Shown: piece by piece, positions 1 to 12,036 of the stretch
Layout: each line of letters begins with the position of its first letter
Numbering within the stretch: the first letter of the stretch is position 1
Assembly (NCBI GenBank): GCA_000320545.1
Contig: ADNK01000870.1
Coordinates: 124,001-188,000 of the forward strand
Length of the DNA: 64,000 nt
From: Bigelowiella natans CCMP2755
Taxonomy: Eukaryota; Cercozoa; Chlorarachniophyceae
Direction: 5' to 3'
Program-made: the position numbers and the translations under genes
Notes under the pieces: model-generated
Told to the model about the DNA's origin: nothing
Seen by the model: the letters and a program-made list of their open reading frames with translations, nothing else
The model's database searches: none

Positions 1-828
1 TTGCCTTCAAAGGCAGCACATGAATCCTCCTCATCTCCCGTAAAGCTGACAGAGGAGGATGAGATACGGCAACTTTTGTTGCTGCATGGGCTATTCCTCT
101 CGGAGGCTTGCAAGCAACCACCTCAAAATCGACCTCCTTGATCTGCAATCGGGTTCCTAAAGGAAGAGCAACCCCAAAACAATCCAAATTATACTCATTT
201 GCAGACGATGTTATTTAGGATTGCTGAGATAGCGGAAAAGAGATTCTGACCTATTTCGAACACGGTTGGTGTTCGAAGGCTTTGTAGGTGCGGAACAATG
301 TAATTGTTGACCAGGTCGTTGTCTTGACTGGGTGATGAATCACTAAACTTTATGTCTTCCGGTAATGTTTCTTCATAAGGCCGCAATGATATTCTGGAAA
401 CAGTTTCCACGTAAATAGGAACAATGCAACATGTTAACCAAGAAATGACCAAGTTTTTATGTTAAATTCTTCTCAAAAACTTTTTCAAATTGAACATGGT
501 TGTACCTTTCTAGGTTGGGTAGGAAATTCTTTGAGTTCTGCCCTCCAGAATCTTTCCCATCTGCAAGATCCGCCCTATTTCTCCCTCTCGAATTTGTAGT
601 TTTCTCTTCTCCAGTTTCAGGCCAAAACCTATCACATGCAATATTTAAAAGAAGCGAATGAAGAAAGTCTCGATGTAATATCATTCTTAGTCCCCCTCAT
701 TTAAATCCAACGACTTACCCAATAAATCCACAACGGGGACACTCATCACTTGGTGATTTATGTTTGTCCTTGTCAATATATGCCCCGCAGTTCGGACACT
801 GCAGCTGGATGCTCGTTTTCGAGCCCAT
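1..828 (-). CDS. Partial zinc-ribbon protein with repeated plant/protist-type IHVLP modules
   Basis: Reverse-strand gene that runs off the left edge. I join four exons: 828-719, 685-506, 393-251 and 156 to beyond position 1; all phases agree. The start ATG at 828 leads into a zinc ribbon (CPNC, 14 residues, CPRC; about residues 11-34). After a polar linker come pieces of a repeated module with the pattern hydrophobic-RI-x-LxPYEETLPED, then an IVPHL block, then TRLQIKEVDFEVVACKPPRG, then RRIHVLPLKA. I recall similar modules from RING-type or CDC48-N-like proteins of plants and protists, but I cannot name the family. No enzyme motif is visible in the part present. It is divergent from the Rab GDI gene, with about 750 bases between the two starts. 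Gene structure is moderately sure; function unknown. Confidence 0.6.
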
Positions 829-1012
829 AACTTTTGTAGATCTAAGACTTTTCAGGAACTCGTATTTTCACGCAATGCTCGAGCTTAAAGGACGCAAGCG
901 GAGCCTTCCTTCCTTCTATTATCGTTTTTATGAGCTTGCGTTATGTCTACGTGTTTGTGCGTGTTAGGGAATCTATTCGCTTGACTGACTGTGCCACCCG
1001 TAAGCTTTCTCT

Positions 1013-1052
<40 letters not shown>

Positions 1053-1580
1053 AAGCGAAGAAGATTTCTTTCTGTGTTTACTAGATCTAGTAGTACACAC
1101 AACATCTAGGCTTTATCTCCTGTCTCTCTCTCGTTCCATATGTCGCACTCTCTCTTTCTCTCTTCCTGTCTCTCTCCATTTTCTTGTTGCATTTTAGCAG
1201 ACAATTATGGTTTTTCTACCCAAATTCTGCCAAAATTCTGTCCTGATCTCTTCCGGGAGCACGTAGACTTTTTACCCTGAACTTACAGGCGAAGCATTTG
1301 TCGCACCTTCAAAAGAGTGGTTAAAAACAGCCAGGAAATTCTTTCTCGGCACTCCGCTTCGAAATTGCGCGGCATTGCTCTACTTCAAAAGATCCGCTTT
1401 CCCGGTTTTATTCATAAAACTGTATAAATAAGAACTGTTTGCAGTATATATTTGGCATATGTAGGAATATATGAGTTAAATGGCGTGATTTCTCTACTTC
1501 CTAGTCAGTGGGAAAGGCTCTCGTGCTGCCTGAATCTTCGAAAGGGAGGACAGACAGTTTGAAGACACCATCTCGTCATC
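829..1580. promoter_or_regulatory. Divergent promoter spacer with long pyrimidine tract
   Basis: Spacer between the partial zinc-ribbon gene (-) and Rab GDI (+). It holds a pyrimidine-rich stretch with an uninterrupted CT dinucleotide run at about 1021-1050 and further CT-rich pieces to about 1185. No gene is supported here; the short reading frames through the CT run are low-complexity artefacts. No clear TATA box or other core element was assigned. Unlike the spacers beside gene 3' ends, it lacks GCTAGC-type palindrome clusters. Confidence 0.5.
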
Positions 1581-3571
1581 ATGGACAAGGTAGTACGATG
1601 GCGAATATGGTAGGGGAAAAATAACGAATGATATTATTACAATTAGGAATACGATTTCATAGTGCTAGGAACTGGACTAAAGGAGTGCATCCTTTCCGGG
1701 CTGCTCTCAACAAATGGATACAGCGTGTTGCACATGGACAAACGTGCCTATTACGGGGGTGAATCTGCATCGCTAAACCTCAACGATCTGTTTAAAAAAT
1801 TTGAAGGCCTTGAAAAGGCACCTGAGGATGCTAAGCTGGGAAGCTCGCGTGATTACTGTGTCGACCTGTGCCCAAAGCTACTAATGGCAGACGGTGTTGA
1901 CATTTATGGAAATCGTTTTCCTCGTGCTGAGATTCTATGATAATTAGGTGATCTTGTCAAGATTCTTCTTTCCACGAAAGTAACGCGTTACTTGGAATTT
2001 AAAAGTGTCGCAGGATCCTTCGTTTACAAACAAGGAAGGATCCATAAGGTTCCAGCCACTACTGGAGATGCATGGCGTTCCTCTTTACTCGGAATGATGG
2101 AGAAGTATAGATTCAAAACTTTCTTGGATTTTGTGATGGCTTTTGACCAAAATAACAAGAGAACTTGGCCAAATAATATGGATTGCACCAAAGTGCCGAT
2201 GTCTGAGGTGTACTCATACTACAAGCTGGGGGATAACATTCAAGAATTCGTCGGGCATGCTGTCTGCTTGTATCTGGACGAAAAGTAATTGAATACCAAT
2301 GTTTCAAACTAAAGTCGTTCATTGTTTAGTAAGAGATGGGCCCAATAATTCAAAAAAAATTGATTTATCATTGTGTCTTGTTATTGTAGTTATAAGAAGG
2401 AAGCTGCTATTATCACCATTAAAAGGGCGAAGCTCTATGCATACTCTGTGAATCGCTACGGAAATTCCCCTTACATTTATCCTGTTTGGGGTCTCGGAGG
2501 ACTTCCGGAGGGATTTTCTCGGTAACAACAAATAGTAACATCATGTTCCATTCTACAAACCTTAAGGGTTCCGATAACTTCAATTTCAGCTTGACCGCTG
2601 TTCATGGTGGAGTTTATATGCTGAACAAGCCACTCATCAAATTGCATGAAGATGGGGGTAAAATCGTAGGCGTTGAATCAGTCGACGAGGTATTTAACGG
2701 TTTATTTGAAATCTGCATCTTCTTGATCTAAATTTGACACCATTGCTCAGGAAAACAAGAATGCTACAGCCAAGGCTAAAATGGGTGTCCTTGCCGACCC
2801 AACATATTTCGTCGGCGAGAAGGGCGTTGGGGAGGAAATCAAACAAATTGGTCAAGTTGCGAGGTGGATCTGCATTATGGACCATCCTATTCCAGGAACA
2901 AAAGACGCAGATTCATGTCAAATCATTCTCCCATCAACTCAACTAAAACGAGATACAGGTAGTAGTAAGTGTATGTGGCATTGTCGAGTGAGATTGCGAG
3001 TGAGAAAATGGACATGGTCTGAATATTCATTCCATATCCTTGTTTGTTTTTTAATCCTTGTTTTCTTATTCCTTTAGTTGCCTAAATATTTCTTTGTTTC
3101 CTTAGACATCTACGTGTCGATGGTTTCATATAAGCACAATGTTGCTTCCAAGGGCCATTACGTCGCCATGATAAGTGCCAATGTGGAAGCAAAGAACGAC
3201 AAAGAAGCGAAACAGGAGTTGAAGGCTGCTTATGCTCTACTCGGCAAGACCAAGAAAGAGTGCGACACAAATGTTAACATAGCTCTCAAATATGATAAAC
3301 CTTTATATGTTAAGTATTACATATTGACATACACATGTTTTTTGCAGTAACGTTATCATGTTGTATTTTACTCCCCAGGTTCTTCTCCATATCCCCTGTC
3401 TACGCTTCCAACATTAATGATGATAAACGCTTGTTTATTACTGAGTCATATGACGCAACTACTCATTGGCAAACTACTTGCGAAGAAGTCATGCAGCTTT
3501 ATAAGCGAATGACGGGCAAGGACGTGGATCTTTCTATCGACCCTGCAAAATTGGGGGAGGATCCTGAATAA
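1581..3571 (+). CDS. GDI: Rab GDP dissociation inhibitor (GDI)
   Basis: Cytosolic chaperone that extracts and recycles prenylated GDP-bound Rab GTPases from membranes. Eight exons: 1581-1589, 1647-1893, 1948-2284, 2390-2521, 2590-2689, 2751-2958, 3106-3313 and 3379-3571. They sum to 1,434 bases, i.e. 477 residues, close to the usual 440-460. The first exon codes only MDK. Family hallmarks are present: the N-terminal dinucleotide-fold-like start [13 protein letters not shown], the [14 protein letters not shown] sequence-conserved region, [20 protein letters not shown], a YMLNKP motif, and the C-terminal [14 protein letters not shown] block. GDI and Rab escort protein are related; the short length and C-terminus favour GDI. 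Phases agree at every junction, so the model is solid. Confidence 0.95.
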
Positions 3572-4932
3572 ATTCAACGTGCATATGCTACGCACATGAC
3601 ACACTGCAAACCTGCCTTCCTATTCCATACACACTCATGTGATTACTTACATTGAATTCATCATGTCAGTACACGTTGATTGATGTAAATTGGCATCATC
3701 AAAGATCGGATGCACAACGTATCAAGTTTGCTTGTTCATTGCTTGCAGCACTTGAGCGTGCTCACGTGCGTATATGTCCATTCACTAGTTCAGAATAGCA
3801 TGCACCCCGTCGCATCGATCGTGCATCAGATGTCTAGATGTAGCTAGCTGTGAATCTCTCGCTCGCGACGACATCACCGGCGGCCTAGATCACATCTAGA
3901 CTACATCCTCACTCAAAATGTGAGACGCTAGGACAATGTAATATAGTAAAAAACATGTCAAATTTTCAAGTGTCATCATCCTAGCAAGTGAGTGGTTTCA
4001 CAAAGCTATCTAGCTATGCGGCTGCCGCATAGCTAGCACTCTAGCTAGCTAGCAATAGCAGAGCTAGCAGGCAGCGCTCATATACATTTATTTATATTAC
4101 TCATTATTTGTTTGTCAATTATCACCGCCATTCTTACTAGCTCGCATTGTGTCCATCACGCTAGCATGTATCGCATCTGAATCATCTGAATGCATTGCAT
4201 AAATGCAAGATTGCACAGCTACATCAGGATGACCATTGAAAAAATTTAATTCTTCATTACATCCGTCTCATAAATGCAAGATTGCGTCGCTCACTTGAAT
4301 GAATCAAGTAGAAATTGTGCACACCTACTTGACCTAGCTAGCTAGCAGCTAGCTATTAGCTAGTGCTAAAGTGGAGTGCACCTGCTCTAGCTGCTAGCAC
4401 GCACTAGCTAGCTAGCTGCTAGCGCAAATCATGCTGGCATGCAGCATGGCTAGATGGCTAGATGGCTTATTTTTAAAATTTGACAGCACTAGCTAGCTAA
4501 AGCAGAGCAAAATTTAAGCACACAAAACAAGCGAATAGCGAACTTACTTGCCAGCTTGCTAGCTTGTCCCGAAACCAAATTTTCTAAAAAATGAAAATTT
4601 CACACCAAGCTAGCTAGCTAGCACTCCCAGCTAGCCAGTTAAGCCAGGCTCAGGCTAGCAGGCTAGCAGGGTATGCTAGTATGTGTTCGCCTTGACAACA
4701 ACACGAGCAGCTGTAAAGATAATGTAATGCCAAAGCATGAAGTACGGCGATGCAATGCATGTCATGATGCACAACGTCAGAAACTACTTCCATTGAGCAA
4801 GAATACGAAATGCCGAATCTACTTCCATTTTAGATTCCAATGAGAGCCTTGTAATGAGATAAATGTGTACACACACACAACACACCCACCATATGCATAA
4901 ATATTATTGTTATGATTCTCACTGGCCGGTGA
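3572..4932. other. Palindrome-rich convergent spacer (GCTAGC/CTAG-dense)
   Basis: Tail-to-tail spacer between Rab GDI (+) and the giant gene (-). From about 3770 to 4700 the DNA is packed with self-complementary words: AGCTAGCTAGCTAG near 4609-4623, GCTAGC near 4330, 4410 and 4490, GCATGC, and TCTAGA-like words near 3890. No open reading frame, tRNA or recognised transposon is seen. The same base texture recurs next to the other gene 3' ends in the window. Confidence 0.7.
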
Positions 4933-5881
4933 TCATTGTGAGCGAGGGCGTGGAGTATTACATACTCCACACACATTCGCATATCTTGTGTTCTGGTACG
5001 TACACGACATGCACTCCCATAAAGCGTCGATAAGGGCACGCTTCTTCCTCGGAGGCTTATCTGTACCGCAGACGTTGCATTTGAGATATTGCTTCTCATT
5101 TCGAGTTGTACATGCTGGACACACCCAGACTGGTGGCTCAAAGTTATTAAGCAGATCTACAGAATCCTCATCATCAACTGTCGCCTCTCTTGCAATCTGT
5201 GTAGAAGGGGAAAAAAAAGGTTCAATTTTTAAATTTTTATCTTGAAGTGAATAATATATCCCTCCTCTTATGTTAACACTTAAGAGACACAATTGTGGAG
5301 TTAAAGATCAGCATATCGTATATTCATCTATAATATGGGGGTCACAGCTTCCACAACTACTTACCACCACCACCACCACCACCACCACCACCACAGAAGC
5401 AGCACCGGCAGCAGCAGCTTACCAACGTGATTGTGGTGAACACAGTAAGCCTCAATGTGTGGTTTGTTAACTTAATGTGAGACATGTAGTAATAATACAC
5501 CCATTCCTACTTAATGAACATGACATTGTTATTCTTCTATTTCCTTTCTTCCTGGAGGCATTGCTATCACGACTGACCTCCTGCTTACTACTATGATTGA
5601 TTGCTACTACTGCCACTACTACTAATACCACTACTACTACTACTACAACCAAGTACCTTTGGTGGCTTATCAGCGCCGCAGACACCACATGCCTTGTTTG
5701 AGGCTGGATTGAGAAAGGTACAAGCAGGACAGTTCCATTCTCCCTTCGAGCTGGTGCTTCCCTTCGTTTTCTTCTCGCTAAACTTTTTTAGAAGCTGTTT
5801 TGCAACACCTACATTTGTAAGAGAGAGAGGTTTGCCACCATCACAATCAATTTCATAGTTGTTTTTGAGTAGGAGAAACAC
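4933..5881 (-). other. Three RanBP2/NZF-type zinc fingers at the C-terminus of giant gene
   Basis: Finger 1 (5.65-5.75 kb) is WNCPACTFLNPASNKACGVC, and it has the TF dipeptide that marks ubiquitin-binding NZF fingers. After an intron full of GTA/GTG repeats, the terminal exon codes finger 2 (VWVCPACTTRNEKQYLKCNV, then CGTDKP) and finger 3 (LWECMSCTYQNTRYANVCGV, then CNTPRP), ending at the TGA at 4933. Each has the W-x-C-x2-C-x10-C-x2-C pattern. Fingers 2 and 3 have TT and TY in place of TF, so ubiquitin binding is likely only for finger 1. Confidence 0.8.
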
Positions 5882-7931
5882 ACTGAGTCAATTGAGTATG
5901 ACGTATGAAGATAGTAGCTGAAAATGGAATAAACAATAGGTGTTTGAATAGCACCAGTGCCAGCAACGCAGAAGTCCTTGAAGTCTAGTCGTTTTGCATC
6001 AGGTTTACTAACAGCCTTCCCCATCGCTTTGAAGTCAGTAGGGTTGAAGGATGGCAAGAAGACAAGAATGTCTTCCAAACTCACATAACTGCAACAGGAT
6101 ATAAATAAAATGAACTACTCATTATAATGGTAGAGAAACTAAACACTGAATTGGAAATGGGAGTGTATGGTACATATATGCATCTGCGTGTATTGCGTTT
6201 TGACTTAATTCTAATTCGTATGTATTCGGAAAATAGGCAGCAGCAGCTGCAGCAGCACTAACTAGCAGAGCTGTTAGAATCACTAACTGACTGATAACCC
6301 ACCCTTTTTGGCCACGGTCGAGTGCCTCAAAGATCGGTCGGAAATGGAACGCTTTCTTCTCTTCAGCAATACGGCTTTCCATGGCCTCGATAGCAGCCCT
6401 TTCTGCAGCCAGGCGTTTCTTCCTGCGCTCCCCCTCTTCCACATACCGTTTTTTGAGATGATCTGGAAGCTTCAGAGGCGGATACTGCTTGAAATCTCCT
6501 CTCAGAAATCGTTCTTCGTCGTTCTTATAGTCTTCTTCAAGGCACAACGCCTCTAAAAATTCATACTTACTGATCTGTCCATCATTATCTTTGTCGCAAT
6601 GTGTCACAAGATGGCCTATCTCATCGTCTGTGAAACCAAGCTCTAGAAAACCGTCATTAAGTGCGAACCAAAGTTCTGTCTCATACAATCTTCCATCTCC
6701 AACTGTATCGAAGACGTCAAATGCGTCACGAATAAGAAGCCCCTTACGAAGAATAGCGTTGCGAATACGGAATAGTGCCGCACGATTGACAAGAACGTGG
6801 AAGTGATCCGTAAGCGAGAACACCTTGGCCAGGGGGGTATCATTATACCTTTGGCGGTCCCTCCTTCTGCATCGAAGTGCGTTTTCAAAGAAAGCTCTAC
6901 GGACAACTTTCTTCGTAGACTGTAGGCCTCGCATCAGCATTAGCAATTCGGTATCATCGTAGAAAAAGTCACAATTTATGAACCGGAAACAACCCATGGC
7001 ACTTTGTAAGTCAGCATTAGCGGAATGGTTATCTGGCACGTAGCGAGGAGATTGATCTATCAACATGCCTCCACCTTGCAGTAACCTCAGTCCTACTCCA
7101 ACCTTTGTCATTTAAAGAAGAAGAAGAAGAAGAAGAAGAAGAAGAAGAAGGTGTTGGTGAAATCATCATAAATAGGTAGTATATGGATAGATAGGCCCAG
7201 AGGGGGTGGGAGGGGGGGGAAAGGAGGAATAAGATCATCGCTAAATAAATAAATAAACAAGGGGGAGGAAGGTGATAAGTGAGTCATCAGTTATAATTAT
7301 GTACTTGGTGCTTGTTGGAGACTTGAAGTAGAGGATGATTTGAGTGAATTAGCCTCCGGATACTCTCAGCTTCGCTCAGAGAAATGCATACAAATCGACG
7401 GCTCATCGGTTGGGACGGACTGTAAATTGAGTGATGATAATAACATTATTAACCGTAATAATAGCCAAAAGTGATGATGATCATGATCATGAGCTGATGA
7501 AGACAACAACATTAACAACAATATACGTACAACTACTACTACTACTACAACTACTACTGTATCTTGTGATATCACCCCTTTCTTTATTATTAATGGCTGG
7601 TAACCTTTTTCCTTTTTCTTTATCTGTCACTAAAGAAGAAGAAGAAGAAGAATTCTTGGAGAAGGATCCACTTGACCATTGAAGCACCATCTGCTTGAAT
7701 TCCTCAAAACCTATCTTTTTACCGCCCCTCTTCCTCATCTTCGGGTCATCGTTCTCATGATCATCTTCATCGCCGTCCTTACCCATCATCATCATCATAT
7801 CCTCCAACTCCTTGGGAGAGAACTTCTCTCCCAAAATTCTCAGCAATGTTGTCACGTTATTAGCATTCATGTAGTTTTTGTTTTCAAAGTCAAGCAGTTG
7901 AAACATCCGAGCAAGCTGCTTCTCGTGAGGA

Positions 7932-7965
<34 letters not shown>

Positions 7966-9941
7966 GTGATGGCGATGTTGCCACCTTGTGCTTATCATCT
8001 TCTATGTCTTTCTTCACATCATTTTTGACATTCTCAGTGCTGCTGCTGCTGCTGCTGGTGGTGGTAGTAGTGGTGGTGGTGGACTGAGGACGCTGCCACT
8101 CGAGCACAGCTACAATATTCTTGAGCCTTCTTTGTCCGGTGCTTGCCCATTCGGGTCGGAAATAGTTATGCGATAGAAGCATATTATCGGGCACAGCAAG
8201 ATCCGACTTACCCACGCCTCGAAGCGAAAACTGCTTGAATTTGTAGAAGGCGTGACGCTCATGCACTGTTTGAGCCATAACGAACTTACGATGGTCTTTT
8301 CCTTCTTCATCTTCAAGATAAAGAATATCTTGTGGGTTCTCAGTAAGCTTCAATACAGCCCAAGGTACATGACTTTCGTCTTCCCGGGAAAATCGAAGTT
8401 GTACTTGCTGTTCTTGTTCAACTTGTTTTTCCTTCTGTTTTTGTGCCTCTTGTTCAGCCTCTTGGACCATCTCTTGGTTGAGGGATTTCTGACGAGAAAG
8501 TTCTAAAGGATTTCCAGCGTTTGAGGCAAGCATCTGGATGTGGTCCAAAGTCTCAAGAGCTTTCTTCGCCTCATTTATGCTGCTACTTCTGCCTCCTCCT
8601 CCTTCTTTTTTTTGTTTGGAGAGCGTGTTGTTGTTGTTGTTGTCGTCGTAAAGCACATGCTTATGCTCTGAGACCATGCTATCTAGCATACCAACGAAGC
8701 TTTTCTGCTCCAAGACTGCCTTACTGCGCACAGAGAAATCAACTTTCTCTCGGAACAGCATAATAGCCTTGCGAACACCCTCCATCTCTTCCCCAAAGTC
8801 CTCTTGAAATCGCCAACACCTCCTCTGTCTTGAGAGAGCACCCTGCTGTTTCTCCCCTCCTACGTCTGTTGCTTTCAGCAGTTTCTTGTGACATTTCTTT
8901 CGGAAAACATTGGCCGTATTCTGAATGCAGAGCTGCATGAACTGAAGTTTCTCCGATCTCATCGAGTTGACAAGGAGCCATGCATTGACGTCCCGCTGTA
9001 GAGAGCCTGAATCTCCAACTTCCTTCCTTACAAGTTTACGAACTTCTGGGATGATATATAGGTGAATCGTCTGCCCCTGTCCAATTCCACGCATACGATA
9101 ACATCCTTGTGAGAAATCTCTGTGAGTCATGTCTTTACCAAGTGTGACAACTGCTGTAGCATTCATAGCTTGCTTGATGTCCATTCCAGTCGTGTGGACT
9201 TGATCGTAGAAAGAGAATCGTTTTGCAAGTTTTACACCACATTGCTTGAGAGGAATGCTCTTTCCAGATTTCAGCAGTGCCATTTGACGGTCTTCCCTGT
9301 CTAGGAACACGCAAGCATCCATTGTCTTAGACAAACCATTCTGCATCAAGAAACGAGCTACTTCTTCGTTTGTCATTCCTGTTACTAGAGCACCGGTGTC
9401 AATAAGAGCATTGTAAGGTGGTTGAGCGCTTGCAATCTTGGTAAGAAGGCCGTGTACTGTCCATGAATTTTGATTACGATGATGCTTCTTCTTCTTCTTC
9501 TCCTCCTCCTCTTTGGATTTCGCTGTAGTAGAAAGTGATGATGACGCTGCTGCTGATGATGATGACTTTTCATCATAATCATCGTTTGAAGGAGACAAGC
9601 TGTTCTTGTTGTTACTGCGAGGATCTTCATTCTTACTCTTCTTTCCTTCTTCTTCATGGCTATCATCGTCGTCGTTATCATCATCATTACTATGTTCTTC
9701 ATCTGGGTGAATGAGTTGATAAGATACGACTGATGGGTTTACGAGCGTGTGTATGATGCTTCCTTCTGATCCTTGTTCATATCCACATGCACCAAGCTCC
9801 AAAGGTAGCAGGTCCGATGGAGTACCTAGTAGAGAATAAGAGAAAGAATTGTTATATTTATTGTTACAATCGTTTTATCATTACCATTCTTCTTGTTCTT
9901 CTCCTTCGTATTGTGTGCGTGCATATGTGTGCATGTGTGCA

Positions 9942-9980
<39 letters not shown>

Positions 9981-11285
9981 AGTACCTGAGAAACCCAATC
10001 TTCTCGGAAAGAGAAGTTCGCCGCCAAGTTCCTGTCCGCTAGCACTGATCTTGGTTTCTTGGTGCTGCAAGGTGGCCGGAAACACCATTTGGTCGAGATA
10101 ATAATGCACAAGCTCTGGCAAAGACGCCACGCATTTGAATAGATTGTTAAGTTGGAAGAGGTCAGATAGCTGGAAGATGTGCAAAGGGTTCACGTTGTAC
10201 ACAGGAGCATCTGCCTCGCTCACCTAATCACAAACGATGACAACAAGCAGTAGCAATAGGAGATCATGGACTAAATTCGGGCTATTGCCGCAAAATAGAC
10301 AATAATATTTATATTATGGTCAAAAGCAGCAGCAGCATCTATTTACACGGAATGAATCATCAATGAATCAATGCACATGAGATATGACCATTTGGGACTG
10401 CTGTGTGTTCTCCATACGATGTTTGTGTTTATCCTCCTTTGATAGTGTACGCTTTAAGGTAAGATTCTGCATATCATAAATAGAGGAGAATCAAGTACTG
10501 AGGAAGGAGAAATACACATGATTTAAAACAAAAAGATCATCTTAACGCCACTTATGGGTAAAAACAACGACGATGATGATGATGAGAGTATGATGAATCA
10601 TAATGTGACTACTACTACTACTGACATGCTGTGATTCCTCTTGCTGGCGACGTCTCAGTCTCATCTTCTGTTTTTTGACCCAATCTTGTCTGAGACGAGC
10701 ATTTCCAACTTCAAGCCAACGCTTAAACCTCCTAGCAGATGGCCTCTCGGCAAGGGGTCCGACTTCTTCCCTAAGGCTGTTTTGTAACTGCTTGACAACT
10801 TCCACGATATCAGAGATTCTAAGACCCTCGTATCGATAGGCCAAAATGGACAGTCCTATCAGCACATCGGGTTGTGCAAACTCGGATGAATGGCTGGGAA
10901 CATCCTTTCCAACAAATGGTACAGCCATCAATTTCCTTGATGCTGGTGTATTCTGATCTACTCTCTCCATATCCTCCTTCAATAACAACCCGTATGAAAC
11001 TCGATCGATTTTTGTCAAAACGTGTGGTGCGTAGGACTGCAACCAATCAGCGGCAAGATTCAGCATCTTCTTCTGTGTTGTTTCATGGGTTGCCTCTATA
11101 GGTGATAATGATGACGACGATGGCGACTTTTCGAGGAATTCTTGCTCGCCCTTTGGTCCCTTTGTCAAATACGCAATAGCGTGGTCATCATTGAGTGTGA
11201 GTTGTATTAATTGCTTCGATCGTAACCATAGAAGCACCCATAGAGCTAATGCTGGTTTCAGCTTTTTGTGATACCTGAGCAGATA

Positions 11286-11319
<34 letters not shown>

Positions 11320-12004
11320 GAAGCAGCGACAGGTGGTAGTAATCGCAGCAGCAGCAGCAGCAGTAGTAGTAGTCGTAGTATATAGAATGGGACGAGGAGG
11401 AGGGGGAGGGGAGATACGAAAACACAAATAATAAAATAATACTACATACTACATAGTGCATTTATGGGTGTCTTCTGATTAATTGTTGTTATTATATTGT
11501 GATAATCGTAAAATTCTTATCCAAAGTGCACACACAAACGCTCATATTCTCCTTGTTCACTTTTCAAAACATTGGGTGATGATGATGATGATGATGAGTA
11601 CTACCACGCAGTGTCCAACAAAACAATATGAGGTGACGTCTGCAAGAATTGACCGGCAATTCCTTCTCTCAAGACGTCGTTGATGCGAAGAAGAATTTGT
11701 TGGCCATGAGACGATAATCCTGATATAGTTCTACCAACATCACCACCTACAATGGAAGATGATCCACTTGATGATGATGATGATGATAAACTGCCACCTG
11801 CCCCTTCCATACCTATCTTTACAGAAACACGCCCCGTGATAGAGAAGAAGATTGCATCGAGTAGGTGTACGGGTAGCTCCCAACGTAAAGGACTTAGATC
11901 CAAGGTTTTCTTGGGGCCAATAGGGAAGTTCAGCTCGGAACGAAGAGGATGAAGTAGCAGATCTACTTCGTCAAGTATCAGCACACCGTTATTGCTCCAA
12001 AGCC

Positions 12005-12036
<32 letters not shown>

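Noticed and set aside
3572-4932. Palindrome clusters as remnants of a transposon with terminal inverted repeats
   Set aside because: Palindromes are many, short and dispersed. No long inverted ends, target-site duplication or transposase frame was found in any of the five spacers.
7116-7240. Open frames through triplet runs coding long Ser, Lys, Val, His or Thr stretches, repeated at dozens of places
   Set aside because: Triplet repeats keep all frames open on both strands. Without flanking conserved sequence or splice support they are not genes.
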